From Halanaerobiaceae bacterium ANBcell28 (lineage in GTDB: Bacteria > Bacillota > Halanaerobiia > Halanaerobiales > DTU029): a stretch of DNA of 64,000 bases. The stretch is taken from NCBI GenBank assembly GCA_037623315.1, contig JBBJJH010000019.1, positions 1 through 64,000 on the forward strand, read 5' to 3'. The notes below the pieces were generated by a model. The model saw only the letters and a list, made by a program, of their open reading frames with translations, did no database searches and was not told the DNA's origin. This document shows, in pieces, positions 9,340 through 18,599 of this stretch (the stretch's first letter is position 1; every line of letters begins with the position of its first letter). The translations under genes were made by a program, and so were the position numbers.

Positions 9340-9368
9340 ATTATATAGAAATATAATTATTTTGTCAA
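9340..9368 (-). promoter_or_regulatory. Consensus promoter of tRNA-Pro(GGG)
   Basis: TTGACA (9363-9368) and TATAAT (9340-9345) are separated by exactly 17 bp on the minus strand. The -10 ends 13 bp before the tRNA. Confidence 0.92.
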
Positions 9369-9386
9369 GGAATATCTATTTAAGTA

Positions 9387-9680
9387 TTATTTAATATAAG
9401 ATTTTTCTTTTAATAAATCCATTGTCTTCTCTACTTCATCTGTAACTACGAAAACTTCTTGTACAGAAGAACTATTTTTACCCAATAATTTAATACCACT
9501 TCCAGTATCATATTTTAACTGTAAATAAGTTGGAACACCACTTCCTTTACGTCTATTAATCCTACCTGGAATAATACTTTTTACTGTACTTAATAGTGCG
9601 ATGTCTTCCAACAATGGTAAAAGTTCTTCTATTATTGTATGTTCTTGTTTGATATTATTATCTCTGTATTTGTTAGCCAA
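9387..9680 (-). CDS. Small conserved protein, DUF2103-like
   Basis: This is a 97-residue soluble protein. The segments EHTIIEELLPLLEDIALL, VKSIIPGRINRRKGSG and YLQLKYDTGSGIKLLGKNSS resemble, from memory, the small DUF2103 family (predicted nucleic-acid or metal binding, function unknown). The basic middle stretch PGRINRRKG would suit nucleic-acid binding. The likely start is a TTG at 9680 after AGGATGTGAT. It is a single gene, separated from rimO by a tRNA with its own promoter. The family assignment needs a profile search. Confidence 0.55.
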   Translation of the reverse strand: MANKYRDNNIKQEHTIIEELLPLLEDIALLSTVKSIIPGRINRRKGSGVPTYLQLKYDTGSGIKLLGKNSSSVQEVFVVTDEVEKTMDLLKEKSYIK

Positions 9681-10027
9681 AATTTATCACATCCTAGATT
9701 ATATAAAATTATACCACTTTAATATCTTATTAGCAAGTATTCGAACTATAATTTCTAAAGTATAAATTAATATTATAATCTAATAAGTATTTGTATATAA
9801 TAATCTTCTATAATAATTAAACTTAGTTATTAGACTAACAATAGCGTCTTAGACTTTATGCGCTAAATTCACTGGGAAATTTGAAATACTATGATTTATT
9901 TCAAGTAATAAATAGATGTAAATACATTTATAAAAATAAATTATCCTCAATTATTGAGATAATTTGATTATTATAAAGCATAACAAAGATAATCTTATCT
10001 AAGAAGATTTTTTGGGTAAAATTAAAC
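9681..10027. other. Gap before the tRNA-Trp/Thr pair
   Basis: This gap is AT-rich with no convincing gene. An ORF on the minus strand that runs into the tRNA genes is an antisense shadow. A small palindrome (near 9942-9962, AATTATCCTCAATTATTGAGATAATT type) is the only structure seen. Confidence 0.4.
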
Positions 10028-10056
10028 TTGACCAAAAGGCTAGTCTCTAATATAAT
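10028..10056 (+). promoter_or_regulatory. Promoter of tRNA-Trp/Thr
   Basis: TTGACC (10028-10033) and TATAAT (10051-10056) are separated by 17 bp. They lie 41 bp before tRNA-Trp. Confidence 0.85.
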
Positions 10057-10097
10057 AAATCTTGCGTTGAGACAATCACCGCAAAACAAATGAATAC

Positions 10098-10173
10098 AGG
10101 GGTGTGGCTCAATTGGTAGAGTAGCGGACTCCAAATCCGTTGGTTGCGGGTTCAAGTCCTGCCGCCCCTGCCA
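10098..10173 (+). tRNA. tRNA-Trp (anticodon CCA)
   Basis: The acceptor arms AGGGGTG / CGCCCCT contain one wobble pair. The anticodon loop CTCCAAA gives CCA. CCA end encoded. Confidence 0.95.
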
Positions 10174-10176
10174 TAT

Positions 10177-10252
10177 GCTAACGTGGCTCAATTGGTAGAG
10201 CAGCTGACTTGTAATCAGCAGGTTACCGGTTCAAGTCCGGTCGTTAGCTCCA
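10177..10252 (+). tRNA. tRNA-Thr (anticodon TGT)
   Basis: The acceptor arms GCTAACG / CGTTAGC are complete. The anticodon loop CTTGTAA gives TGT. CCA is encoded. It lies three bases after tRNA-Trp and is probably cotranscribed. Confidence 0.95.
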
Positions 10253-10256
10253 GATT

Positions 10257-10285
10257 AAAAACAGGCTATAAGCCTGTTTTTTTTA
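10257..10285 (+). terminator. Terminator after tRNA-Thr
   Basis: The stem AACAGGCT / AGCCTGTT has a three-base loop and is followed by eight T. Confidence 0.92.
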
Positions 10286-10564
10286 TGCCTATTTAAACTA
10301 TGTAAGTAATAATTGTAAAACAAAAAAACTTGATTGAGATTATCTTACATATTTTTTTATAAAATACTTAGTAAATTGTTAGTAAATTAAAGATAAACAA
10401 GGGCGAAGAACACGGTTTTGTTAGCTAATCCCGGGTAACCCTCATCGGCAAATAACTAAGCTTTAACTTATCAAATTTCATATATACAACTGTGAAGTTG
10501 AACTTATAAAATATAAACTTCTGAACATAATATAAAATATACAGTTTATAGTGAGGAGAATTAT
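10286..10564 (+). other. Leader region with a GC-rich island before the DUF3231-like gene
   Basis: The gap is mostly very AT-rich, but bases 10397-10452 form a noticeably GC-richer island (it includes GGGCGAAGAACACGG and CCCGGGTAACCC). It matches no riboswitch consensus I know. It could be a structured leader of the downstream gene or a relic of other DNA. GAGGAG precedes the ATG at 10565. Confidence 0.35.
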
Positions 10565-11530
10565 ATGAAATTTTTCGGTAAGACTCAAACACATCAGAAG
10601 CAAGCTAGTATAAGCGCCTCTGAGGCACACAGAGTATGGGAAAAAACTAGATTTAGATATTTAATAGTAAATAATATAATCTTTTATGCTAATTATGTAC
10701 ATGACATTGATTTTAAATACAAACTATATAAATTAAAAGATTCATATCTAGAAGAAGCAAAAAAATTAGAAAAAGAATTAAAAAACTATGCATTAAAAAG
10801 TCCTGAACCGAATTTAAGTAACATTGAAGTACCCAACAATTCTGAGCTAATAAGTGACAAGGAAATAGCAAGAACTATCCAAAGTCTTATACAGTTGGCA
10901 GTTTTAAAATGTGTAAAAGTCCTGGATGACGCCATACTTAATGATGATCTTAGACAAGTTTTACTTAAAATTACCAAAGATGAAATAAATAAATATTACG
11001 ATTTTGTTGAGTACACAAAAAATAAAGGATGGATCGAAAATCCACCCTTTTATCCCCACGTTAAGGGAAACTATATAGTTACAGCAAATGAAGTATGGGA
11101 ATTATGGAATCATCTTAATTATAGATATCTACATGTTCATCAGACCAAAGTTTTCCGGGCCCATGTAGCAGATAAAGATTTCCAATTACTTCTAAGCAAA
11201 GGGATGAATATATTAGCAGAGCAAATAAAAAAACTTGAAAACAAACTACTTGAATTTGGTATAAATCTACCAGCAAAACACCCCTTAAATTTTCCCGAAC
11301 CAGAATCAAAACAAAATTATGATGATAAAACAACTTACGCGCTATTATTTAATTCTATGAAAAATGCTACCGTACTACATGGTTATGCCTTACATGAAAT
11401 AATTATGAATGACAAAGTAATGAAGCTATTTCGCGATTTGTTTTTTATAGAATTAACTTTAGTTGATGATTTAATAAGGTATGGTAAAATAAAAGGATGG
11501 GTTCCCTTAATCCCTTCTTATAGAGAGTAA
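10565..11530 (+). CDS. Duplicated helical-bundle protein, DUF3231-like
   Basis: This 321-residue soluble protein is made of two homologous halves (about 1-160 and 166-321). Each half starts with an EVW/HRVWE-type helix, then a VHDIDF / VADKDF segment, then a long charged helix (EEAKKLEKEL / AEQIKKLENKL). Each half ends in a GWxxxPP/P motif, with GWIENPPFYP in the first and GWVPLIPSY in the second. This layout resembles the DUF3231 proteins of spore formers, predicted as ferritin-like four-helix bundles, but that is from memory. No metal-ligand set is obvious. It is one of the few plus-strand genes here, and the lone gene after two tRNAs. Function unknown. Confidence 0.6.
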   Translation: MKFFGKTQTHQKQASISASEAHRVWEKTRFRYLIVNNIIFYANYVHDIDFKYKLYKLKDSYLEEAKKLEKELKNYALKSPEPNLSNIEVPNNSELISDKEIARTIQSLIQLAVLKCVKVLDDAILNDDLRQVLLKITKDEINKYYDFVEYTKNKGWIENPPFYPHVKGNYIVTANEVWELWNHLNYRYLHVHQTKVFRAHVADKDFQLLLSKGMNILAEQIKKLENKLLEFGINLPAKHPLNFPEPESKQNYDDKTTYALLFNSMKNATVLHGYALHEIIMNDKVMKLFRDLFFIELTLVDDLIRYGKIKGWVPLIPSYRE

Positions 11531-11600
11531 ACCTTTCTACAGATCGTAAATAAAGCACAGAGGTAGCTTTAGAAATAATCTGAGTTCAATAAAAATATTT

Positions 11601-12227
11601 CTAGCTACTTATCGCCCTAAACACTAATAAATAATGAAAAAACCAGCCTATTAATATAAAGATATGAAATATCTCATGATAAGCAATTGCGATTTTTTGA
11701 GGCTTTTTTATCATATAAAACACCGCACCAACTGTAAAAGCCAGTCCTCCAAGTAACATATAAATTACTGATATTAGTGGCATAGAAGCAAAAAAATGTC
11801 TAATTGGTATTACACCACTCCAACCCATTAAGAGATAAATAATTGTATAAAGATACCTTGGGGCTTTAAGATAAAAGAACTTAAAAAAGAAACCTCCTAA
11901 GACCAATGACCATTGTAGAATTATAATAGACCATTTCCAGTAACCTTCTAGATATATAAAACTTACAGGAGTATAAGTCCCGGCAATCATTACAAAAATA
12001 GCAAAATGATCAAGTTTCCTCCAAAAAGATAACTCCTTCTCTTCTTTTTTAAAAGCATGGTAAAGTGAGCTAGACATAAACAAAAAAACGACGGATAAGC
12101 CATAAACGAGAGACAAAATACTTAAAGAAACCCCTTCGCTTATTGCAAAAAGTATAATCATAGCAATAATAGCAGCTATAAAACCGGCAAAATGTGTATA
12201 AAAAGAAATACGTTCTTCCTTTTTCAT
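11601..12227 (-). CDS. Hemolysin III / PAQR-like membrane protein
   Basis: This is a seven-helix membrane protein of the HlyIII (YqfA/PAQR) family. The family motifs are visible: SSLYHAFK, then LDHFAIFVMIAGTYTP, and HEIFHIFILIGWFFHY near the end, which supply the conserved Asp and His residues of the putative zinc site. I moved the start from 12263 to the ATG at 12227, where AAAGGATGAG is well placed. That gives 208 residues, normal for the family. coaW lies directly upstream, so the two may be cotranscribed. The biochemical role of bacterial members is unclear; a hydrolase role is suspected from the animal relatives. Confidence 0.9.
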   Translation of the reverse strand: MKKEERISFYTHFAGFIAAIIAMIILFAISEGVSLSILSLVYGLSVVFLFMSSSLYHAFKKEEKELSFWRKLDHFAIFVMIAGTYTPVSFIYLEGYWKWSIIILQWSLVLGGFFFKFFYLKAPRYLYTIIYLLMGWSGVIPIRHFFASMPLISVIYMLLGGLAFTVGAVFYMIKKPQKIAIAYHEIFHIFILIGWFFHYLLVFRAISS

Positions 12228-12249
12228 AAAACTCATCCTTTCATATAAT

Positions 12250-13077
12250 TTATTCTTTATCATTCAACAAACAAATGGCTGCACCTATAGCTGTAGAATA
12301 TTCAGCATATTGAGGAAACTCAAAATTACCTTTGAAAAATTCAAGAGCAATAAGATTATTTAATATATCTTTTCCTAAATCTATATCAGCTAACTTGCCT
12401 GTAAAAACTATATTATTATCCTTTTCAATTTTAGCTGCGAAAATAGACATCATTCCTATTGTTTGAAATATCATATTTACTATTGATGCAGCATAATCTT
12501 CTTTACTAGACTTATCATTTGACTTACCAAAATTAGAAACAGTGATTTCTTTTTGTAGACTACCAATAGCTGATTGTGAAATGTCTCCAAGTTGAAGGTC
12601 TACATTAGCCACTTCTCCTTTATCTGCCATTTCTATTATGTTCTTAAAATCAGTAGTCTGTAAAAAACCTTTACTTAAACCCATTAAAGTGCCTCCACCA
12701 ACACCCGTTCCTCCTAAGTGTCTTACCTCTCCCCTATCTACTTTAACAATAGCCGTACCAGTACCCATACTAACTACTATAGCTTTATCTAACTTACTTA
12801 AATACGCACCTCCTAGACCAATAGCCTTAAACTCATTCACTTTTATTGTTTCTAAACCAAAAAGATTGCTCTCAACATATGAAGAACCAACTCCGGTAAT
12901 TGCAATTTTATCAATTTTTCCTAAATCAATCCCATAAACATTTACAAATTTACCCAATGCGCCAGCTGCTGAAGCTAATGGATCACTTGCCTTAACAGTC
13001 AAATTTCCTATAATTTCTTTATTTTTAAAACCCACTATATCTGTAGTTGTTCCACCTATATCTATTCCTAATATCAT
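12250..13077 (-). CDS. coaW: Type II pantothenate kinase
   Basis: The enzyme phosphorylates pantothenate, the first step of coenzyme A synthesis, using the ASKHA fold of eukaryotic-type PanK. The sequence shows GIDIGGTTTDIVGF at the N-terminus (phosphate 1), SMGTGTAIV (phosphate 2) and HLGGTGVGGGTLMGL, all typical of type II enzymes. I used the ATG at 13077, which begins MILGIDIGG and lies 11 bases after AGGAG; the ATG at 13089 is too close to the SD. Length is 275 residues. It is followed closely by the hlyIII-like gene. Confidence 0.88.
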   Translation of the reverse strand: MILGIDIGGTTTDIVGFKNKEIIGNLTVKASDPLASAAGALGKFVNVYGIDLGKIDKIAITGVGSSYVESNLFGLETIKVNEFKAIGLGGAYLSKLDKAIVVSMGTGTAIVKVDRGEVRHLGGTGVGGGTLMGLSKGFLQTTDFKNIIEMADKGEVANVDLQLGDISQSAIGSLQKEITVSNFGKSNDKSSKEDYAASIVNMIFQTIGMMSIFAAKIEKDNNIVFTGKLADIDLGKDILNNLIALEFFKGNFEFPQYAEYSTAIGAAICLLNDKE

Positions 13078-13200
13078 AATAACATACACTCCTATAAAAT
13101 AATATTATTACTTATCATAATTAAATTCAATTAATAATATTAATTTCCTGCTAAGAAAATAAAATTTCATAAAAGTATGTCTGTCAAACACTTAAATTCC

Positions 13201-13229
13201 TTGACAAAATTGCTAATTTATAATAATAT
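13201..13229 (+). promoter_or_regulatory. Promoter of the tyrS T-box unit
   Basis: TTGACA (13201-13206) and TAATAT (13224-13229) are separated by 17 bp, directly upstream of the T-box leader. Confidence 0.85.
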
Positions 13230-13239
13230 AAATTAAAAT

Positions 13240-13478
13240 ATAATAATAAATTACAGTGAAAGAGCTAGTAACAATTTATTAAATTTAACAGATATTGAAC
13301 TATTATTGAGAGGTCTGTATAAATAAGTTGTGAATTACACTCTGGAGTATCAATATGAAAGTATTGCGGCATCAACCGTTAACATGAATTAAAGGCAGTT
13401 ATTAAATGAAAATAGCTGTAAATTTAAGGTGGTACCACGAGACACTCGTCCTTATTACAGACAGAGGGTCTTTTTTTC
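13240..13478 (+). promoter_or_regulatory. T-box riboswitch (tyrosine) with terminator
   Basis: The leader ends with the highly conserved T-box core AAGGTGGTACCACGAG, which pairs with the uncharged tRNA acceptor end. A candidate specifier codon TAC (13336-13338) is followed by A, fitting tRNA-Tyr. After the core comes a terminator stem (about GACACTCGTC with GACAGAGGGTC, 13441-13470) and seven T. Binding of uncharged tRNA-Tyr should favour the antiterminator and allow tyrS expression. This is established for the family; the specifier loop was placed by eye. Confidence 0.92.
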
Positions 13479-13539
13479 ATATAAAGAATAATAATTTTTA
13501 CTTAAAATTTTAAAACTATATATTAGGAGGTATTTAATA

Positions 13540-14769
13540 ATGAATAATGTTTTCGACATATTAAAAGAAAGAGGTTTTATAGCTCAATGTAGTAATGAAG
13601 AAGAAGTAAGGGAAAAATTGAATAAGGAAAAACTTACACTATACTGCGGATATGATCCTACTGCTGACAGTCTTCATATTGGTCACTTTTTGACAATGAT
13701 GGCCCTAAGCCACCTGCAAAAAGCAGGGCATCAAATAATTACACTTGTGGGTGGTGGTACTGCATCTATAGGTGATCCAACTGGAAAAGATGACATGCGT
13801 AAAATGCTAAGTACTGAAGAATTGGATGCAAATGTACAAAGCATTCAAAAACAAATGTCTAGATTTCTAGATTATTCAGATGATAAAGCTATTATGGTTA
13901 ATAATGCTGACTGGCTAAGAAAACTTGAATTTTTACCGTTTCTGCGTGATATAGCAGTTCACTTTTCTGTAAACAGAATGTTATCTGCAGAATGCTACAA
14001 ATCCAGAATGGAAACTGGTCTAACTTTATTAGAGTTTAATTATATGGTTATGCAAGCATATGACTTTTTACAATTGTATAGAAAATACAACTGTACTCTA
14101 CAAGTTGGTGGAGATGATCAATGGTCAAACATGCTAGGTGGTATTGATCTAATAAGAAAAAAAGAAAGAGGTAGTAGTAATGTATTAACTTTTACTCTTT
14201 TAACAACTAGCGAAGGTAAAAAAATGGGCAAAACTGAAAAAGGCGCTTTATGGTTAGATCCTGAAAAGACATCTCCATATGATTTCTATCAGTACTGGAG
14301 AAATGTAAATGATGAAGATGTAGAACAATGCTTATCTCTTATGACGTTTTTACCTATGGAAGAAGTTAAAAAATTATCAGCTTTAGAGGGTGCTAAAATA
14401 AACAAAGCAAAAGAAGTATTAGCATATGAGGTATGTAAAATAATACACGGAGATACAGAAGCAAAAAAAGCAGAAAAAGCAGCACAGGCCTTATTTAAAG
14501 ACAGTAATAAATCAAGTGAATCAATACCTGCAAGTGAAATAGAAAAAGCCAAGTTTGAAGAAGGATACTATATTATTCACCTTTTAAAAGATGTAGGATT
14601 AACCTCATCAAATGGAGAAGGACGAAGGTTAATTAAACAGGGTGGAATTTATCTTAATGAAGAATCAATGAAAGATACAAATTTAGATGTAAGCCTGGAT
14701 TATTTTGAAGATGATAAACTAACTATTAGAAAAGGTAAAAAAACATATCATCAAGTTATTTTAAAATAA
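13540..14769 (+). CDS. tyrS: Tyrosyl-tRNA synthetase
   Basis: TyrS charges tRNA-Tyr. It is a class I synthetase with [20 protein letters not shown] (HIGH motif near residue 48) and the KMSKS equivalent KKMGKT. The tyrosine pocket block [11 protein letters not shown] is present, written here as [16 protein letters not shown]-terminal S4-like RNA-binding domain ends the protein ([13 protein letters not shown]). Length is 409 residues. AGGAGG lies nine bases before the ATG. It is the only gene in its unit, controlled by the tyrosine T-box. Confidence 0.97.
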   Translation: MNNVFDILKERGFIAQCSNEEEVREKLNKEKLTLYCGYDPTADSLHIGHFLTMMALSHLQKAGHQIITLVGGGTASIGDPTGKDDMRKMLSTEELDANVQSIQKQMSRFLDYSDDKAIMVNNADWLRKLEFLPFLRDIAVHFSVNRMLSAECYKSRMETGLTLLEFNYMVMQAYDFLQLYRKYNCTLQVGGDDQWSNMLGGIDLIRKKERGSSNVLTFTLLTTSEGKKMGKTEKGALWLDPEKTSPYDFYQYWRNVNDEDVEQCLSLMTFLPMEEVKKLSALEGAKINKAKEVLAYEVCKIIHGDTEAKKAEKAAQALFKDSNKSSESIPASEIEKAKFEEGYYIIHLLKDVGLTSSNGEGRRLIKQGGIYLNEESMKDTNLDVSLDYFEDDKLTIRKGKKTYHQVILK

Positions 14770-14775
14770 GCTCTA

Positions 14776-14803
14776 AAAAAGCCCTTAGCAAAGGGCTTTT
14801 TTT
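14776..14803 (+). terminator. Terminator of tyrS
   Basis: The stem AAAAAGCCCTT / AAGGGCTTTTT with a three- to four-base loop is followed by a T run. It may also serve asnA, which converges on it from the minus strand. Confidence 0.9.
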
Positions 14804-14843
14804 AATTAATTCTTTTTAAGTAAATCAGAGCAAATTTATATTA

Positions 14844-15854
14844 TTATAATAAGAAAATATTGGCATCATTACATAAGTCATGCATTTCATCAGGCCATAT
14901 GCCTGATTGTACTTCTCCAATATGTGCTTTTTTTAACAAAAACATACACATCCTTGATTGACCAATACCACCACCAACTGTGTAGGGTAATTCATCATCT
15001 AAAATCATTTTATGGAAAGGCATCTTAGCTCTATCTTCAGCATTCGCTGCCTTTAGTTGTTTCATTATAGCCTCTTTATCCACTCTAATTCCCATAGAGG
15101 AAATTTCTAAAGCTCTATCTAGAACAGGATACCAAAATAGAATATCACCATTCAATTCCCAATCATCATAGTCAGGAGCACGACCGTCGTGTTTTCTACC
15201 TGAGTCTAATACTCCTCCTATTTTCATAATGAAAACAGCTTTCTTTTCTTTAGTTATAGCATCTTCTCTTTCTTTTGGACTTAAGTTAGGATACCTATCT
15301 TCTAACTCCTGAGTATTTATAAAAAATATTTCTTCAGGGAAAAATTGCTCAATAGAAGGATATTCATTACAGATATAATCTTCAGTTTCTTTAAAAACAT
15401 CATATATTGATATTACCAATGACTTTAGTTTTTCAATATTTCTATCTTCCTTATCTATAACCTTTTCCCAGTCCCACTGATCTACATAAAGAGAATGTAA
15501 ATTACCTAGGTCCTCGTCTCTTCTAATTGCATTCATATCCGTATATAGTCCCTCTCCTGCATCAAATTGATATTTATGCAGAGCTAAACGCTTCCATTTG
15601 GCAAGGGATTGTACAATTTCTAGGTTCATACCATCAATAGCTTTTATATCAAAGCTTACAGGCCTTTCGATACCATTCAAGTTATCATTCAAACCTGAAT
15701 CAGCATCAACAAACAATGGTGCTGAAACTCTTATTAAATTTAAAGTATTAGCCAATTTCCTTTCAAAATGATCTTTTAACTTTTTTATAGCAATTTCTGT
15801 TTCCCGTACTGATAATAAAGATTTATAATTTTCCGGAATAATTAATTTTTCCAT
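14844..15854 (-). CDS. asnA: Aspartate--ammonia ligase
   Basis: AsnA makes asparagine from aspartate, ammonia and ATP. It has a class II synthetase fold. Signature stretches include [42 protein letters not shown] and [11 protein letters not shown]. The protein has 336 residues, as usual. The SD GGAG sits about 12 bases before the ATG. It stands alone between tyrS (convergent) and a FAH-family gene. No T-box was found upstream. Together with asnS further right, the cell appears to make free asparagine for direct charging. Confidence 0.97.
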   Translation of the reverse strand: MEKLIIPENYKSLLSVRETEIAIKKLKDHFERKLANTLNLIRVSAPLFVDADSGLNDNLNGIERPVSFDIKAIDGMNLEIVQSLAKWKRLALHKYQFDAGEGLYTDMNAIRRDEDLGNLHSLYVDQWDWEKVIDKEDRNIEKLKSLVISIYDVFKETEDYICNEYPSIEQFFPEEIFFINTQELEDRYPNLSPKEREDAITKEKKAVFIMKIGGVLDSGRKHDGRAPDYDDWELNGDILFWYPVLDRALEISSMGIRVDKEAIMKQLKAANAEDRAKMPFHKMILDDELPYTVGGGIGQSRMCMFLLKKAHIGEVQSGIWPDEMHDLCNDANIFLL

Positions 15855-15924
15855 GATTTTTGTCCACTCCTTTATAAATGAGAACTCTTATACATCTTTC
15901 ATAAGTACTATTAAGTGAGCATTA

Positions 15925-15955
15925 AAAACTTAAGCGTCGGGCCTTAGTAAAAAGT
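15925..15955 (-). terminator. Possible terminator of the FAH-family gene
   Basis: On the minus strand CTAAGGC and GCTTAAG pair imperfectly around CCGAC, followed by GTTTTT. Weak, but it is the only GC-rich spot in this gap. Confidence 0.4.
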
Positions 15956-15993
15956 AAAAAACAATATAAATATAAACAAGTAATTTTAACATT

Positions 15994-16779
15994 CTATTCT
16001 TTAATAACTTTATTGGATAATTTGCCAATTCCTTCGATTTCTATTTCTATTATATCTCCATCTTTTAAGAAAACAGCAGGCTTCCTAGCAAATCCTACAC
16101 CTTCAGGTGTACCAGTAATTATTACTGTACCTGGTAGAAGTGTCATATTCTTAGAAATATATGAAACAAGGTATGATACATCAAAAATCATATCAGATGT
16201 ATTAGAATCTTGCATTACTTCACCATTAAGCAATGATTTAATATTACAATTATCTGGATCTAATTTAGTTTCAATTACAGGCCCTAGTGGACAAAAAGTA
16301 TCAAAAGATTTACCTCTAGCCCATTGCTTGTCTATCCTACGTTGACAATCACGAGCGCTTACATCATTAGCACAAGTATAGCCAAGTATATAATCTTTAG
16401 CTTCTTCTTCTCTTAAATTCTTAGCTTTTTTGGCTATTATGATGGCTAACTCTGCCTCAAAATCTACTTCATTAGGGGCCATTGCAGGCAATACTATATT
16501 CTCCTTTTCTCCTACTATTGACGAAGTAGCTTTAAGAAAAATAGCAGGTTTTTCTGGCATATCATGTCCACTTTCCTTTACATGATTTCGATAATTCAAG
16601 CCTATAGCTACAACATTTTTTGCATCAAGCGGACTTATTATTTGCACCTTGTCAAGGGAAATTTCCTCTTTTGTGATTTCATAATCTCCAAAAATATCTC
16701 CATTAATTCTATTAATATTGTCACCATTGAGCTTTCCATAGTTAACTTCATTATTATATTTATATCTAAGAATCTTCAT
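15994..16779 (-). CDS. Fumarylacetoacetate hydrolase (FAH) family protein
   Basis: The family hydrolyses or decarboxylates beta-dicarbonyl acids using a divalent metal. The core is recognisable: VVAIGLNYRNHVKESG, metal site DFEAELAI, the GYTCANDVSARDCQ segment and the closing TGTPEGVGFA. The start is the ATG at 16779 with TGGAGG nine bases upstream (an earlier ATG exists at 16797), giving 261 residues. Members include 2-hydroxyhepta-diene-dioate isomerases, acylpyruvases and oxaloacetate decarboxylases, so the substrate cannot be read from sequence alone. No pathway partner is adjacent. Confidence 0.9.
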   Translation of the reverse strand: MKILRYKYNNEVNYGKLNGDNINRINGDIFGDYEITKEEISLDKVQIISPLDAKNVVAIGLNYRNHVKESGHDMPEKPAIFLKATSSIVGEKENIVLPAMAPNEVDFEAELAIIIAKKAKNLREEEAKDYILGYTCANDVSARDCQRRIDKQWARGKSFDTFCPLGPVIETKLDPDNCNIKSLLNGEVMQDSNTSDMIFDVSYLVSYISKNMTLLPGTVIITGTPEGVGFARKPAVFLKDGDIIEIEIEGIGKLSNKVIKE

Positions 16780-16946
16780 TATAATATACCTCCACATGAT
16801 TATTTTTATATTCTAAGCTTTTACAGTATATATAGTTTTCTAAGTTATTTATGTAATCTATTATTTTTAAATATTATATAATATATATAGTAAATACTCA
16901 AGTTTATTAGAAAGAAAAAAAATTTCAAAAAAAAATTAAAATTTAG

Positions 16947-16975
16947 TTGACTAATAATGATTTTTATAATATAAT
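16947..16975 (+). promoter_or_regulatory. Promoter of the CAT-anticodon tRNA
   Basis: TTGACT (16947-16952) and TATAAT (16970-16975) are 17 bp apart. The -10 ends 20 bp before the tRNA. Confidence 0.85.
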
Positions 16976-16995
16976 AACAAATGTCGCCGAAACGA

Positions 16996-17072
16996 GGGCC
17001 CATAGCTCAGCTGGTCAGAGCAACCGGCTCATAACCGGTTGGTCCCAGGTTCGAATCCTGGTGGGCCCACCA
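16996..17072 (+). tRNA. tRNA with CAT anticodon (Ile2 or elongator Met)
   Basis: A complete cloverleaf has acceptor GGGCCCA / TGGGCCC, anticodon loop CTCATAA and an encoded CCA. It is not initiator tRNA: position 1-72 is a paired G-C and the anticodon stem lacks three stacked G-C pairs in initiator orientation. The stem sequence CCGG-CTCATAA-CCGG resembles Bacillus tRNA-Ile2, whose C34 is changed to lysidine by TilS, but elongator Met cannot be excluded by eye. Confidence 0.9.
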
Positions 17073-17080
17073 AATATTAT

Positions 17081-17115
17081 AAAAGAGACAGGTAAACTAA
17101 CCCTGTCTCTTTTAT
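17081..17115. terminator. Bidirectional terminator between tRNA and helicase
   Basis: AAAAGAGACAGG pairs with CCTGTCTCTTTT around a nine-base loop, with A and T runs on the two sides. It serves the tRNA on the plus strand and overlaps the helicase stop codon on the minus strand. Confidence 0.88.
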
Positions 17116-18599
17116 TTTTTTATTATTTTTTTACTTAGTCTTTCAAAATTATTACTTAATTCTTCCTCACTATTTGATTCTGCTAGAATATCCATAATTT
17201 CACTTTCCAGACTATTAGCTTTCTTTGAATCCATTAAGATATTTTCCATATCTCCAATAATTGATTTAAAGAGATTTATTTTTTCATATAATAATTTCAA
17301 TATTTTTTCTTCAATAGTATTTTCAATCGCTAGATTGTATATATTTACATCCTTAGTTTGTCCTAATCTATGAACTCTTCCTATCCGTTGCTCAACTTTC
17401 ATAGGGTTCCAGGGCAAATCATAGTTAATGATATTATTACAAAATTGTAAATTTAATCCCTGACTCCCTGCCTCAGTACTAATTAAAACATCTTTTTTAT
17501 TTTGAAAGATATATTTTATATATTCTTTACCACTACTGCTATAACCTCCATTAAAAAGTATGGTTTTATAACCCTCTTTTTCTAAAAACTTAGCAATATA
17601 AATTTGAGTGGCACGATATTCTGTAAATATAATAGTTTGTCCATCGAGTTTATTAATAATTTCTAATACTTTCTTCATTTTAGAATTTATTTTTATTTTT
17701 TTTGCTAATTCAAATATCTCATTTAGTCTTGGTGAATATACTTTTGAATTCATTAGTGTCTGCAATAAGGCAAAAGAAGAACTACAAATTTCCCTTTGAT
17801 AGGTTATTAAATTCAAGATACTTCTCTTACCTGCGCGACACCTTCTATATTCGTTTCTAACATAATCAGTAAGCATATTATACAATTGACGCTCATCATT
17901 ATCTAATTTTACGCTTATATGCTTTACAAGACGTTCTGGAAACTCAACACCTGTATCTTCATGGGAGTTTCTAATCATTATATCTTTTAATTCTCGTTTA
18001 AGTGTTTCTTCATTTTTTACTAAATACTTACCTGCAACATATTTTTTATTAAACTCATTAAAATCTTTGTACATTTCTGGATATAAAATACTTATCAGAT
18101 TATATAATTCCTCTAAATTATTTTGAATTGGTGTAGCAGTTAATAATAAACAATACTTTTTCTTTAGTCCATCAACAAATTTCCAATTTTGTGTATTTTT
18201 ATTTTTTAAACGATGGGCTTCATCAACAATAACCATATCAAAGTCTATTTCATTTAAAAAACGAGCATGGTTTTCACGCTTCGCCATATCTAATGAAGCA
18301 ATTTGAAAATCAAAATAATCCCATGCTCTTCCTTTTCGATTAAAAAATATATTCTCTAAGTTAAACTTGTTTACCATCTCGTTAGTCCATTGAAAACCCA
18401 GTGAAGCCGGTACTAAAATAAGAAATTTTTTTACTAATCCAAGTTCAATATACTCTTTTAGAATCATACCAGCTTCGATTGTCTTTCCTAATCCCACTTC
18501 GTCTGCCAGTATAGCACGACCATTCATTTCATCAATTACTGTTCTAACTGTCCTTTTTTGATGCGGAAGTAATTCTATATCTAATTTATCTATAGCAAT
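17112..18599 (-). CDS. SNF2-family helicase, ATT start
   Basis: This SWI2/SNF2 ATPase resembles Bacillus YqhH in its core. All motifs are present: Q-type LLPHQKRTVR, I DEVGLGKT, II VDEAHRLKN, III LLLTATPIQNN, V SQGLNLQ and VI QRIGRVHRLGQ. The first ATG (18527) falls after the Q motif. The frame is open 24 codons further, to a stop within the SD, and contains no ATG, GTG or TTG there. An ATT at 18597-18599 lies nine bases after a perfect AGGAGGTGAT and yields a natural N-terminus. I therefore annotate 495 residues starting at ATT; an ATA two codons later is the alternative. The protein is somewhat shorter at the N-terminus than YqhH. It probably remodels protein-DNA or RNA polymerase complexes, inferred from the family. 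Confidence 0.85.
   Translation of the reverse strand: MAIDKLDIELLPHQKRTVRTVIDEMNGRAILADEVGLGKTIEAGMILKEYIELGLVKKFLILVPASLGFQWTNEMVNKFNLENIFFNRKGRAWDYFDFQIASLDMAKRENHARFLNEIDFDMVIVDEAHRLKNKNTQNWKFVDGLKKKYCLLLTATPIQNNLEELYNLISILYPEMYKDFNEFNKKYVAGKYLVKNEETLKRELKDIMIRNSHEDTGVEFPERLVKHISVKLDNDERQLYNMLTDYVRNEYRRCRAGKRSILNLITYQREICSSSFALLQTLMNSKVYSPRLNEIFELAKKIKINSKMKKVLEIINKLDGQTIIFTEYRATQIYIAKFLEKEGYKTILFNGGYSSSGKEYIKYIFQNKKDVLISTEAGSQGLNLQFCNNIINYDLPWNPMKVEQRIGRVHRLGQTKDVNIYNLAIENTIEEKILKLLYEKINLFKSIIGDMENILMDSKKANSLESEIMDILAESNSEEELSNNFERLSKKIIKK

Noticed and set aside
9928-10191. 87-residue minus-strand ORF with QGRQDLNPQPTDLESATLP
   Set aside because: It is the antisense of tRNA-Trp/Thr, a well-known spurious protein pattern.
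15855-15993. Possible T-box or amino-acid leader before asnA
   Set aside because: No T-box core or specifier pattern is present in the 140-bp gap.
16947-17138. Plus-strand ORF across the CAT-anticodon tRNA
   Set aside because: It simply translates the promoter and tRNA gene; no RBS.
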